Counted from the first letter of the stretch, positions 16,752-24,656 are shown. The stretch: 64,000 nt of DNA from Candidatus Gastranaerophilales bacterium (GCA_944324305.1 CALUVV010000007.1:62001-126000), one strand, 5' to 3'. Numbers and translations: made by a program. The notes: generated by a model from the letters alone, not told the origin.

Positions 16752-17726
16752 GTGTTTATTAAAAAGAACAGAATGACAGGAAGATTAATTGTGAATTTGT
16801 TCGGTTTGCGTCTGAAATTTCGTCTGCCGGTAAAAAATAAGAATTCAGATGAAAGACTTGCTAACCTTTTATACGAACTTGCAGACCCGAGAACTCTTGA
16901 AAAAGTAAAACTTCCTAAAGTTTTAAATCTTTACGACACTTTATATACACTTGTAGATTCAAATAAATCTCTTGCCCGTTTTGGAGACGGCGAATTTAAA
17001 ATTATGATGGGTGAAAGTATTAATTTTCAAAAGTACGATAAAAAACTTGCCCAGCGTTTGGAGGAAGTTTTATCAAATAATATGGAAAATCTGATGGTTG
17101 GAATTCCTGATGTATTCGGCTATTGTCCCAGTGAATATTTCCGACGTGTTCTGATTTCCAGCAGAGAGCATCTGTATAAGTTTATGAACTTTGAAAGACC
17201 CTATTGTGATGCTTTTTTAACACGCCAGTCTAAATTTGAAAGCGAAACTAAGGGAAATGATTATTACAGAAATCTTAAAAAACTCTGGGAAAATAAAGAT
17301 ATTGTAATAGTGGAAGGCGAAGGTAGCAGACTAGGAATTGGGAATGATTTATTTACAAATGCAAAATCTATTCGTAGAATTCTTTGTCCGATAAAAGATG
17401 CTTTTTCGAAATACAATGAAATTTTAAATGCCTGCAAAAATTCGGGGGAGGGACTGTTTATAGTCGCTTTAGGCCCGACTGCCACTGTTTTAGCCTATGA
17501 TTTGTCTAAAGAAGGTTATCGTGCTTTAGATGTCGGGCATGTCGATACAATGTATGAATGGTTTTTGCGAAAAGCTACAAAAAGTATTCCTATTGAAGGT
17601 AAAATTGTGTTTAACGAAGAACGTAATAAAAAAAGCCTAAAACCCTGTAAAGACAAAAAATATTACGAACAGATTATAACAATAATTGAGAAGTTCACGA
17701 ACGAGAAAAACTACCCAAATGGGTAA
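16752..17726 (+). CDS. GT-D fold glycosyltransferase (DUF1792 family)
   Basis: 324-aa putative glycosyltransferase of the GT-D type, known from glycosylation of bacterial surface proteins and polysaccharides. The hallmark SLARFGDGEFKIMMGE (nucleotide-sugar/metal site, R-F-G-D-G-E) is present near residue 83, followed by VGIPDVFG and VEGEGSRLGIGNDL. I place the start at GTG 16752, because AAGGAG (16739-16744) and an extended -10 (TGATATAAT, hexamer 16721-16726) lie between it and the longer ATG 16695. The N-terminus (IVNLFGLRLKFRLPV) resembles that of the neighbouring acyltransferase (IINFLGIRIRFRNK), suggesting a shared membrane- or complex-targeting element. The acceptor is unknown. Confidence 0.82.
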   Translation: MFIKKNRMTGRLIVNLFGLRLKFRLPVKNKNSDERLANLLYELADPRTLEKVKLPKVLNLYDTLYTLVDSNKSLARFGDGEFKIMMGESINFQKYDKKLAQRLEEVLSNNMENLMVGIPDVFGYCPSEYFRRVLISSREHLYKFMNFERPYCDAFLTRQSKFESETKGNDYYRNLKKLWENKDIVIVEGEGSRLGIGNDLFTNAKSIRRILCPIKDAFSKYNEILNACKNSGEGLFIVALGPTATVLAYDLSKEGYRALDVGHVDTMYEWFLRKATKSIPIEGKIVFNEERNKKSLKPCKDKKYYEQIITIIEKFTNEKNYPNG

Positions 17727-17882
17727 TATCAATACCATTGATTTTTTTATATAATACATTTTGAATAATTCGTCAGCATAATGAATTACTATTTTTTTTG
17801 TGTTAAAGTTAATTTTTTATGTTCACGAAAATTTAACCACATGGCTAATACAATTTAGTAAATAGTTTAATATAATTGCTGT

Positions 17883-18599
17883 ATGATTTATTTAAAAAAA
17901 GGAAGAATGCCACATTCATATATTATTAATTTTTTAGGAATAAGAATACGTTTTCGTAACAAGTTTGCTTGCTATAATAATAAAGTTGTTCTGGTTGATG
18001 AAAATGGAAATCAAAAAAACAAAAATTTTAAAGGTTTAAAAGTCAAATTTTTGGGAAGGAATTCTACTGTTAAAATTTATGCTCCTTGTCCTAAATTTGA
18101 AAACTGTGTTTTTGTCTGCGGTGATAATGTCAATATATCGATAGGAAGTTCTAAACATAGGATCAGCAACCTTTATGTAGACTTATTATCTGAAAACGGC
18201 AGATTAAATATAGGTACAAACCTGGCTTTACGCGGGGGGGTATTTTCCATTAAGGAAAAAGAAGGATTAAGTGTTAATATAGGGAATGAATGTTTAATAG
18301 CATCAAACGTAAAGCTTTGGACAACGGATTTTCATACTGTCTTGGATGCAGAGACAAAACAGCCGTTAAATCCGCCGGCAGATATAAATATAGGTAATCA
18401 TTGCTGGATTTGTGAGGATATAACAATTGCAAAAGGGGTATCAATTAATGATGATACGATAGTTGCCGCAAAATCTTACGTAACAAAATCATTTAATCAA
18501 AAAAATATAATAGTGGGCGGAATTCCTGCCAAGATAATTAAAGAAAATGTGACATGGACATCACAACCTTATGATAAATATTTGGAATCATTCAGTTAA
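17883..18599 (+). CDS. Left-handed beta-helix acyltransferase (WbbJ/LacA-like)
   Basis: 238-aa protein ending in a hexapeptide-repeat acyltransferase domain (INIGNHCWICEDITIAKGVSINDDTIVAAKSYVTKSF, then GGIPAKIIKEN), the acetyl-CoA-dependent family that O-acetylates sugars. The catalytic His is probably the one in TTDFHTVLD. The N-terminal FLGIRIRFRNK resembles that of the GT-D gene just upstream, so both probably act on one surface glycan. TATAAT (17871-17876) ends 6 nt before the ATG, so a leaderless transcript is likely. There is a run of seven G at 18234-18240 in the coding sequence; the frame is intact. The last 8 bases overlap the convergent gene. Confidence 0.85.
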   Translation: MIYLKKGRMPHSYIINFLGIRIRFRNKFACYNNKVVLVDENGNQKNKNFKGLKVKFLGRNSTVKIYAPCPKFENCVFVCGDNVNISIGSSKHRISNLYVDLLSENGRLNIGTNLALRGGVFSIKEKEGLSVNIGNECLIASNVKLWTTDFHTVLDAETKQPLNPPADINIGNHCWICEDITIAKGVSINDDTIVAAKSYVTKSFNQKNIIVGGIPAKIIKENVTWTSQPYDKYLESFS

Positions 18600-18906
18600 G
18601 CTTTTTAGCATAATCTTTATATTCTTTTATAAAGTTAATAATTTCAAGTGCAAGTTCTTTTCTTATATCAATAGGTGCATTTTTAAGATATTCCATTGCA
18701 TGTGATACTTTAATATTTTTATCGTACCATCTGCGCATGATGTAATTATACTGGTCATCCAGCGACATTTCAATATTAAAATCAATATCTTTTAATCTGT
18801 CTATTATAAAATCAGCACAACGCACCTGAATGTATTCATCTGCTTTTTCAAGTTCTGCAACAGCTCTGCTGACTGTCGGATCAATATCATACCAGCGTTT
18901 TTTCAT
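18592..18906 (-). CDS. RWYD-repeat helical protein (2 repeats)
   Basis: 104-aa protein of unknown function made of two ~45-residue repeats, each starting RWYD (KRWYDIDPTVSRAVAELEKA and RRWYDKNIKVSHAMEYLKNA). Each repeat has a V-S-x-A-h...L-E/K pattern and then an amphipathic helix (RCADFIIDRLKD, RKELALEIINFIKE). Start ATG 18906 is chosen because a consensus promoter (TTGACA, 17 nt, TATTAT) ends exactly 6 nt before it, indicating a leaderless mRNA. An in-frame TTG five codons upstream overlaps that -10. A paralogue follows at 18946-19245. It is probably soluble; no known domain was recognised. Confidence 0.75.
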   Translation of the reverse strand: MKKRWYDIDPTVSRAVAELEKADEYIQVRCADFIIDRLKDIDFNIEMSLDDQYNYIMRRWYDKNIKVSHAMEYLKNAPIDIRKELALEIINFIKEYKDYAKKLN

Positions 18907-18945
18907 ACATTCATAATACAAATTTTTTATTTTTCTGTCAAGCGT

Positions 18946-19245
18946 TTAAGCTACAGCAGAATTGATTAATGCAAGAACAGACAATGAAACTTCTTTTTGA
19001 ATATTTTTTGTGGTTTCTTTCAAGTATGCAAAAGCAGTCGATACTGTTTCATTCTTGTCGTACCATCTGCTGTGCCTGTTAGACAAATTTGTTTTAGTTA
19101 TATTTTTAATGTATTCCAGTTCCTTGTCTTTTTCCTGTACAAGTTTAATTATATATTCTGCGTATTGTACCTGTGCGTTAGGCGGTGCACACTCTATCAT
19201 ACTTATTGCCATACAAACATCAGGCTCAAGGTCATACCAGCGCAT
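18946..19245 (-). CDS. RWYD-repeat helical protein, paralogue (2 repeats)
   Basis: 99-aa paralogue of the neighbouring gene with the same two-repeat design: MRWYDLEPDVCMAISMIECA and SRWYDKNETVSTAFAYLKET, each followed by an amphipathic helix (VQYAEYIIKLVQEK, QKEVSLSVLALINS). Unlike its neighbour it has a classical ribosome binding site, GGAGGA about 6 nt before ATG 19245. The two genes lie in tandem, 39 bp apart, and the downstream one has its own promoter in that gap. This looks like local duplication. Function unknown. Confidence 0.75.
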   Translation of the reverse strand: MRWYDLEPDVCMAISMIECAPPNAQVQYAEYIIKLVQEKDKELEYIKNITKTNLSNRHSRWYDKNETVSTAFAYLKETTKNIQKEVSLSVLALINSAVA

Positions 19246-19375
19246 TCAGCTTCCTCCCAAATAAATCTATATATGCACAATTTTATTATGCCCATATTTT
19301 AATAAAATAAAACATGATGTCAAAAATTTTTTTAATAATTTTGTATTTGTTTACAAACTGATGTATAATTCTGAT

Positions 19376-20530
19376 ATGAAAAGATTTATAGCTTTGCTGA
19401 TATTATTTTCATTTATACTGTGCAATTGTTCTGTATATGCGGAGGTTCTGGAAGGGCATGCCGAAAAAACGGATGTTTATGAGCAGCAGCTTCAGCAGGA
19501 ACTTTTTACGGGTCAGGTTGAACATCTTGAAAGAAAAGATGTAATAAATATGACGGTTTCCCAGGTTTTGGACAGTAATATTAATATTGAAGGCGATGAA
19601 TTTTTTGCGGAAGTTACAGATGAGGTTAAGGGTGACAAAGGTGTAATTATTCCTAAAGGAACAATTGCACATGGTAAAATAACCCAGACAGGTGACCCGA
19701 AAAGAATGGGGCGTCAAGGATGGATAGCACTTGATTTTGATTATTTAATAACTCCGGACGGACGCGAAATTCCAATCGAGGGAAAAATGTCTACCAAACT
19801 TCACCCTGTTGCGGAAGCTTCAAAAATTGTTGTACAGGATGTGGGGTATACTCTTGCGGGCGGAGCTGTCGGCGGATTTATGGCGTTAAACTGGCTCGGA
19901 CTTGAAGCCGCTATTGCTTCACAGGGCTATACAGTTGCGGGCGGTGCGGCTGTAGGCGGTGCAATCGGACTTGGTATGGCTTTAATAAGAAAAGGACATG
20001 ATGTTTTAATTGCTCCGGGAGATGAAATAAGAGTAAAAATAAATACTACGGTTCCGCTTCCGGTTTACAAAGAATCCGCTCTTATGCAGCATGAAATGTT
20101 TTATCCGGGGCTAGATATTCATATCAGTGATATAAAACATGAAACAGATCCTTTCGGTGAGGTTAATACAATTACTCTGACCGTAATGATTTCAAATATG
20201 TCGGATAAGACGTTTTCAGGTCTTGATATGGCTCTGGTAAATGACTATAATTCGGTTTTTCGACCTTCCATTTTTGGCGATACCAAGCTTATGTTTAAAC
20301 AAATAAGACCAGGCGATAAGTTCGCAGGCAGAGTTTCGTTTGCGGTAGATAATATTAACAGAAGTTTCTGGCTGACTTTTTATGACAGAAGAAAGGGCAC
20401 GGCATTAACAAAGATTTCACTTGATAATGCTTACAGAAATGTATCTGAAAAAACAAAGAAGAAAAATTTAAAATTGAGAAAGCGAAAAACCAATTTTAAA
20501 AAAGAAGAGGACCTTCTTAATATCCGATAA
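19376..20530 (+). CDS. Hypothetical exported protein with Gly-rich hydrophobic hairpin
   Basis: 384-aa protein with a signal peptide (MKRFIALLILFSFILCNCSVYA). The start is set at ATG 19376 because TATAAT (19364-19369) ends 6 nt before it; an ATG five codons upstream overlaps the promoter. The region at about residues 75-145 (VIIPKGTIAHGKITQTGDPKRMGRQGWIALDFDYLITPDGREIPIEG) resembles a beta-barrel/OB-like fold seen in envelope proteins with an 'IPKGT' strand. A glycine-zipper-like stretch follows (AGGAVGGFMALNWLG ... AGGAAVGGAIGLGMALI), which could insert into a membrane. The C-terminus is very basic. No precise family was recognised; an envelope location is likely. Confidence 0.72.
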   Translation: MKRFIALLILFSFILCNCSVYAEVLEGHAEKTDVYEQQLQQELFTGQVEHLERKDVINMTVSQVLDSNINIEGDEFFAEVTDEVKGDKGVIIPKGTIAHGKITQTGDPKRMGRQGWIALDFDYLITPDGREIPIEGKMSTKLHPVAEASKIVVQDVGYTLAGGAVGGFMALNWLGLEAAIASQGYTVAGGAAVGGAIGLGMALIRKGHDVLIAPGDEIRVKINTTVPLPVYKESALMQHEMFYPGLDIHISDIKHETDPFGEVNTITLTVMISNMSDKTFSGLDMALVNDYNSVFRPSIFGDTKLMFKQIRPGDKFAGRVSFAVDNINRSFWLTFYDRRKGTALTKISLDNAYRNVSEKTKKKNLKLRKRKTNFKKEEDLLNIR

Positions 20531-20624
20531 TTTGTAACATTTTTTTTATTATGGAGTTGAAATAAAGAAATTTTATGTTACAATGTTAGTAATTAGTAAA
20601 GACATAAAGAAAGTAGAGGAACGT

Positions 20625-20966
20625 ATGGTGTGCGGGAAATTGGAAATTGATATTTTGAATTCATTTTGGAGCTTAACAGCAGAGGATGAAGACAGAGATA
20701 TTTCCATTCAGGATATTGTTGACGACCTGTCGGCTAACGGTGTAGAAAGGGCGTACACTACCATAAAAACCGTAATGGACAGACTTACCGTTAAATCAAT
20801 TCTTGTACGTTATAAAGTCGGAAAGAAGTTTTATTATAAAGCAGCAATGAATAAAAATGAAATGGCAATGGATGCTGTTAAAACTGTTGCAGCACAATTT
20901 TTTAACGGCAGCTTTACCGATATGATCAGATTTGTGGAAAATAATACTCAAGATATTTTAGTGTAA
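20625..20966 (+). CDS. BlaI/MecI-type winged-helix repressor
   Basis: 113-aa regulator similar to the BlaI/MecI/CopY family. The winged-helix part covers LEIDILNSFWSL, ISIQDIVDDLS, AYTTIKTVMDRLTVKSILVRYKVGKKFYYKA (recognition helix and wing) and is followed by a helical dimerisation end. I choose ATG 20625 because GAGGA is just upstream and the promoter (TTGAAA 20557-20562, TACAAT 20579-20584) would start transcription near 20591, downstream of an earlier in-frame ATG at 20583. It lies 1 nt before the 20968 gene, in an operon with it and the serpin-like gene. I see no BlaR-type sensor here. Confidence 0.82.
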   Translation: MVCGKLEIDILNSFWSLTAEDEDRDISIQDIVDDLSANGVERAYTTIKTVMDRLTVKSILVRYKVGKKFYYKAAMNKNEMAMDAVKTVAAQFFNGSFTDMIRFVENNTQDILV

Positions 20967-20967
20967 A

Positions 20968-21345
20968 ATGAATGACAGAGTATTAGTCGCAGAACTTATA
21001 CGTCAAGTTTTAATTTCTCGAATGTGTGTGAGAGAAGCTGTTTTAAAATTTCCGCGTGATACAAAAGATAAAAGTATTCACGCAGCTTATCATGCACTTG
21101 TTCATTATGAAGCTGACGAGGATTTGAGAAGGCGTGATGAATTATACAGGGAAGAACAGGATGATTATCTTGAGTTCATTTCTCAGGTTCTTGAACGCGG
21201 CGGGGATTTGCCCGAAAATATTATAAATAATTATGAAAAATATTATGCTTGTGCTAATATACCTCATGAAGAAAATGCAAAAGGTTTTTTTAAAGGTTTT
21301 TGGAAATTTTTAAATATAAATACCGTTAAAAAGGAGAGAAAATGA
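20968..21345 (+). CDS. Hypothetical helical protein in the BlaI operon
   Basis: 125-aa soluble protein that I do not recognise. The first half is a helical, charged domain (VLVAELIRQVLISRMCVREAVLKFP, then DKSIHAAYHALVHYEADEDLRRRDELYREEQDDYLEFISQVLE). The C-terminus has a short aromatic, basic patch (KGFFKGFWKFLNI). It directly follows the BlaI-like gene and its stop overlaps the next start by 4 bases (ATGA), so translation of the three genes is probably coupled. It may be a partner of the regulator, but this is position-based only. Confidence 0.75.
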   Translation: MNDRVLVAELIRQVLISRMCVREAVLKFPRDTKDKSIHAAYHALVHYEADEDLRRRDELYREEQDDYLEFISQVLERGGDLPENIINNYEKYYACANIPHEENAKGFFKGFWKFLNINTVKKERK

Positions 21346-22385
21346 AAAAATTATTAACACTACTTGCAGTTTTGGTTCTTGCAGGCGGGACTGCAATGGC
21401 AAAAGGTGACAAAACTCTTGATGTACTGCCTCTTTTGTCATCTCAATCAACTCAAGCCAACAGAGTATGGGTAGGCACTTTTCAGCTTGTTTGGAATGAC
21501 TTAATGGACGGAATAGTTAAAGGTCCCGTTAAATTTGAGGATTATAAGTCGCCGCTTGCAAAACAGCTTAATAAGCAAAAATTTAAAGCTGACCAGTTGT
21601 CGGAAGATTCTTACTATAAAACATACGGAGAAACTTCTCCCGAATTGAAAGCACAAATCGAAACGGCAATTAAAGAGAAATTTAATGAAACAAGCGATGT
21701 TCTCGATGCAATAGACTGGACGCCGGGGTCGGGAAAATATCTTGTTTATGCAATGTTAAAGAAAGACTTTAAATTCTTAACCGCATTTGACAAGCTGAAA
21801 CGCGCAAGATTTGCTCATTCACTGAAAAAGGTTGACTATTTCGGTATCGACGAAAACAGCAGTAAAATGCTTGACCATACCGTAAACGTTTTATTCTATA
21901 ATTCTCCTAAAGACTTTGCGGTTGCCGTTAATACTCAGGGTAAAGACATTTTATATTTGTATAGAACCAATGACAATAAAACATTTGACAAGCTCTATTC
22001 CGATATGTTCATGAAGAAAGTTAATTATGACGGACCTTCAGAGTTTATGGATAAAGATGAGTTTAAAGTTCCTAATATCAGCTTATTCAGGGAAAAATCC
22101 TTTGATGAATTGTGCAATCATACAATTAAAGGTACTGATATAATGATAGGACAGGCTCTTGAAACCGTAGATTTCAAAATGAATAATGAAGGAGTTAAGC
22201 TGAAATCCGAAGCCGCAATTGCGACAAAGATGTCAATGCCTATTATCCCTGAAAATATGAAACCGAGAAAATTCTATTTTGATGATACATTTGTTTTATT
22301 CCTGCAGGAAACTGATAAAATTAAACCATATTTTGCATTACGTGTAGATGATGTTTCACTGATAAATAAAACAGGAAGAAAATAA
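21342..22385 (+). CDS. Exported serpin-like protein (tentative)
   Basis: 347-aa protein with a clear signal peptide (MKKLLTLLAVLVLAGGTAMA, ending at an A-x-A-type site), AAGGAG before the ATG and a 4-base overlap with the preceding gene. The C-terminal part has the order of a serpin reactive-centre region: MNNEGVKLKSEAAIAT, then KMSMPIIP, then RKFYFDDTFVLFLQE and KPYFALRVDDV. These match the hinge, the 'D/HPFLF.I' strand and the final strand. The N-terminal two-thirds is not obviously serpin by eye. If correct it would be a secreted protease inhibitor or a non-inhibitory serpin. A strong terminator follows. Confidence 0.6.
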   Translation: MKKLLTLLAVLVLAGGTAMAKGDKTLDVLPLLSSQSTQANRVWVGTFQLVWNDLMDGIVKGPVKFEDYKSPLAKQLNKQKFKADQLSEDSYYKTYGETSPELKAQIETAIKEKFNETSDVLDAIDWTPGSGKYLVYAMLKKDFKFLTAFDKLKRARFAHSLKKVDYFGIDENSSKMLDHTVNVLFYNSPKDFAVAVNTQGKDILYLYRTNDNKTFDKLYSDMFMKKVNYDGPSEFMDKDEFKVPNISLFREKSFDELCNHTIKGTDIMIGQALETVDFKMNNEGVKLKSEAAIATKMSMPIIPENMKPRKFYFDDTFVLFLQETDKIKPYFALRVDDVSLINKTGRK

Positions 22386-22387
22386 CT

Positions 22388-22416
22388 AAAAGGAGGTTTA
22401 AATAACCTCCTTTTTT
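22388..22416. terminator. Bidirectional rho-independent terminator
   Basis: Stem AAAAGGAGGTT / AACCTCCTTTT with a 5-base loop and a T-run, between the convergent serpin-like gene and the 22415 gene. Confidence 0.9.
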
Positions 22417-22630
22417 AATATTCAAGACATGCGATTTTAAGCTTAATTCTGTCATCTTCTATCTTATCACATTCATTTTTCAAATATTTGGTAAGTATAT
22501 ACAGATATTTACCTGCTTCATCAACACATTGTGCATTGCACAGAATATCCAGTAAATCAGCAGTTTCAAGTACTTGCATCGTGTGTTCTTCGATACTTTC
22601 GAGTAATTGGTTAATCTCTTTCCTGTCCAT
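22415..22630 (-). CDS. Small helical protein divergent to XRE-radA
   Basis: 71-aa all-helical acidic protein (IEEHTMQVLETADLLDILCNAQ, AGKYLYILTKYLKNECDKIEDD). The start at 22630 is set by AAGGAGA 5 nt upstream; a longer in-frame ATG at 22738 would overlap the divergent XRE gene. It resembles the 58978 protein in size and in the pattern D-h-h-x-I-L-x-N ... A-G-x-Y-L-x-x-h-x-K. That gene is also divergent to an XRE gene in front of a DNA-repair gene. Function unknown; it could be a target or partner of the XRE regulator. Confidence 0.7.
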   Translation of the reverse strand: MDRKEINQLLESIEEHTMQVLETADLLDILCNAQCVDEAGKYLYILTKYLKNECDKIEDDRIKLKIACLEY

Positions 22631-22654
22631 GCGTTCTCCTTTGTGTATAATTAG

Positions 22655-22673
22655 TATCATGTTTTGTATGATA
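22655..22673. promoter_or_regulatory. Inverted repeat between the small helical gene and XRE-radA
   Basis: TATCAT-N7-ATGATA at 22655-22673, centred in the 83-bp divergent spacer. A likely dimeric binding site, most plausibly for the adjacent XRE protein; inference from symmetry and position. Confidence 0.45.
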
Positions 22674-22713
22674 ATATATAGAAATGGTATTGTCAATAGT
22701 ATATTATATATAA

Positions 22714-22950
22714 ATGAATAAAAGAGATGATTTAGCAATTTTGGGTGATGGTATCAGATTGGAGCGTTTGCGCAGGAAATGGTCGCAAGAGTATCTTGCA
22801 GATGTGGCAGGTTTATCTCAGTCACAGCATGTTAGCAGGATTGAAAGCGGTAAAGTTGATATGCAGGTAACCACTCTTTTTTCTATTCTACGCGCACTTG
22901 ATTGCGAGCTTAAAGACCTTATTGACCTTCGCGGAGTGAAGAATGGCTAA
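22714..22950 (+). CDS. XRE-family regulator preceding radA
   Basis: 78-aa protein that is essentially one helix-turn-helix domain: IRLERLRRKWSQEYLADVAGLSQSQHVSRIESG followed by TLFSILRALDCELKDLIDL. TATTAT (22702-22707) ends 6 nt before the ATG and no ribosome binding site is present, so it is probably leaderless. Its end overlaps radA by 8 bases, so regulator and recombinase are expressed together. It closely resembles, in size and in the ILGDGIRLER / ILGDNIRAER start, the XRE protein that precedes the type-4 UDG at 58042. Confidence 0.85.
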   Translation: MNKRDDLAILGDGIRLERLRRKWSQEYLADVAGLSQSQHVSRIESGKVDMQVTTLFSILRALDCELKDLIDLRGVKNG

Positions 22951-24313
22951 AGTTAAATCAAAATGGATTTGTCAGGAATGCGGATATGAAACAGCAGGCT
23001 ATCTCGGTAAATGCCCCGAATGCGGTTCTTGGGGAACACTTGCCGAAGAAGTTCAGTTTGCCGTAAAACCGCAGCAGAATTCCGTTCATGACGAATTTAT
23101 TAACAAAGAAAAACCGGAACTTTTAAAAGATATTCATATCGGTGAAGAAGTAAGAATTTCAACAAATATTTCTGAATTTGACAGAATACTCGGCGGCGGT
23201 CTGGTGCAGGGTTCTCTCGTTTTAATCGCAGGCGACCCAGGTATCGGGAAATCTACAATTCTTTTGCAGACAAGCGGCGAACTTTGCAAAAATAACAAAA
23301 AAGTTTTATACGTATCGGCCGAAGAAAGCGCAAGCCAATTAAAACTCAGAGCTCAGCGGCTTTCGATTAATTCCGACAACCTTTATGTATACCCTCAAAC
23401 CTCAATGGAAAAAATAAAATCCGAAGTTGAAAATATAATGCCCGATGTTGTTGTAATAGACAGTATTCAGGCAATTTATTCGCAAAATGTTGCAAGCTCG
23501 GCAGGAAGTGTTTCTCAAATTCGTGAATGCACAAACCTTTTAATGCACATTGCAAAATCAAAAAATATAACAATTATCGTAATCGGCCATGTTACCAAAG
23601 AAGGAAATATTGCAGGTCCTAAAGTTCTTGAGCACATGGTGGATACCGTAATTTATTTTGAAGGCGACAAGTACAAATCTTACAGAATGCTCCGTTCTAT
23701 GAAAAACCGTTTCGGAAATACGTCCGAAGTCGGAATTTTCGAGATGCACTCGAGCGGCCTGAAAGAAGTTAAAAATCCTAATGAACTTTTTCTTAACGAG
23801 CGTTCGCAAATTTCTGCCCCCGGAAGCGCAATTATTGTAACGAATGAGGGAACACGCCCTCTTCTGGTGGAAGTTCAAGCTCTTGTCGGAACAACGCCTT
23901 ACCCTGCGCCGCGCCGCGTTACAAACGGTGTAGACACAAGCAGAGTTCTGCAAATCCTTGCCGTTCTTGAAAAACGGGTCGGGCTCAACCTTTCCAAACA
24001 AGATGTGTACGTAAATGTTATGGGCGGAATTGATGTTAATGAACCGTCCGCAGACTTAGGCATAGCTCTTGCCGTTGCAACCTGTGCAAGAGATGTTGTT
24101 GTTGATCCTCAAACGGTAATTATAGGGGAAATCGGATTATCCGGAGAAATTCACCCCGTAAATAATATTGAAAAACGTCTTAATGAAGCAGTAATGTCAG
24201 GTTTTAAAAAGGCAATAATTCCTTATGCAAATAAAGTGCAGGACAACAGGATTGAAATTGTTCCCGTAAAACGTCTTATGGATGCAATAAGCGCCTGTGT
24301 GTCGCCGGCTTAA
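22943..24313 (+). CDS. radA: DNA repair protein RadA (Sms)
   Basis: 456-aa RadA, a RecA-like ATPase acting in branch migration and recombinational repair. The domains are in order: a C4 zinc finger (CQECGYETAGYLGKCPECG, residues ~10-28); a RecA core with Walker A GDPGIGKST near residue 97 and a Walker B-like VVVIDSIQAI; the RadA signature KNRFG (MKNRFGNTSEVGIFEM) near 255; and a C-terminal Lon-protease-like domain (DVYVNVMGGIDVNEPSADLGIALAVATC). Length is typical. It overlaps the XRE gene by 8 bases, an unusual partnership for radA that is mirrored by the XRE-UDG pair. Confidence 0.96.
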   Translation: MAKVKSKWICQECGYETAGYLGKCPECGSWGTLAEEVQFAVKPQQNSVHDEFINKEKPELLKDIHIGEEVRISTNISEFDRILGGGLVQGSLVLIAGDPGIGKSTILLQTSGELCKNNKKVLYVSAEESASQLKLRAQRLSINSDNLYVYPQTSMEKIKSEVENIMPDVVVIDSIQAIYSQNVASSAGSVSQIRECTNLLMHIAKSKNITIIVIGHVTKEGNIAGPKVLEHMVDTVIYFEGDKYKSYRMLRSMKNRFGNTSEVGIFEMHSSGLKEVKNPNELFLNERSQISAPGSAIIVTNEGTRPLLVEVQALVGTTPYPAPRRVTNGVDTSRVLQILAVLEKRVGLNLSKQDVYVNVMGGIDVNEPSADLGIALAVATCARDVVVDPQTVIIGEIGLSGEIHPVNNIEKRLNEAVMSGFKKAIIPYANKVQDNRIEIVPVKRLMDAISACVSPA

Positions 24314-24314
24314 T

Positions 24315-24656
24315 TTATTTACCTGTTTCAACGCCGGGAGCATCTTTAACGATAAAAGGCCTTACAAACGCCCATGTTCCGTATAAAGACGTTAATAAAC
24401 CCGCTGTCATTAAGGACTTATTGACTTTAGGATGCTTGTTGAATAATCCGCCTAATGTAACCAGAGTTGTTCCCGCCATAATCCCGAGATACCCCTTAAA
24501 AATTGTTCTGGGAACAACTATAGTGTCTGTCATATCTGCGGAATTTTTTGTACAGGAATGAAATTTTTCCAAAAAAGTTTCTTTTTTCGGCTGTTCGGCA
24601 CAATTTCTGAAAACAGGGGCTGCATTATTATGTACACATATCTTACTCACTAACAT
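24315..24656 (-). CDS. Small hypothetical membrane protein
   Basis: 113-aa protein starting at ATG 24656. A promoter (TTGCAA, 17 nt, TATTAT at 24663-24668) ends exactly 6 nt before that ATG, so it is probably leaderless; a TTG two codons upstream is less likely. The N-terminal half is polar with several Cys (KICVHNN, FRNCAEQP, FHSCTKN). The C-terminal half has two hydrophobic stretches (YLGIMAGTTLVTLGGLF and LMTAGLLTSLYGTWAFV), probably a helical hairpin in the inner membrane. It is convergent with radA with only one base between. I do not recognise the family. Confidence 0.68.
   Translation of the reverse strand: MLVSKICVHNNAAPVFRNCAEQPKKETFLEKFHSCTKNSADMTDTIVVPRTIFKGYLGIMAGTTLVTLGGLFNKHPKVNKSLMTAGLLTSLYGTWAFVRPFIVKDAPGVETGK

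Noticed and set aside
22415-22950. XRE plus small protein as a toxin-antitoxin pair
   Set aside because: The two genes are divergent rather than co-transcribed, and the XRE gene is instead coupled to radA. The small protein has no toxin-like motif. Left as a regulatory module.
23558-24001. 147-aa open frame antisense to radA
   Set aside because: It lies wholly inside radA on the opposite strand, has an atypical composition and no ribosome binding site, and arises from codon bias of the real gene.
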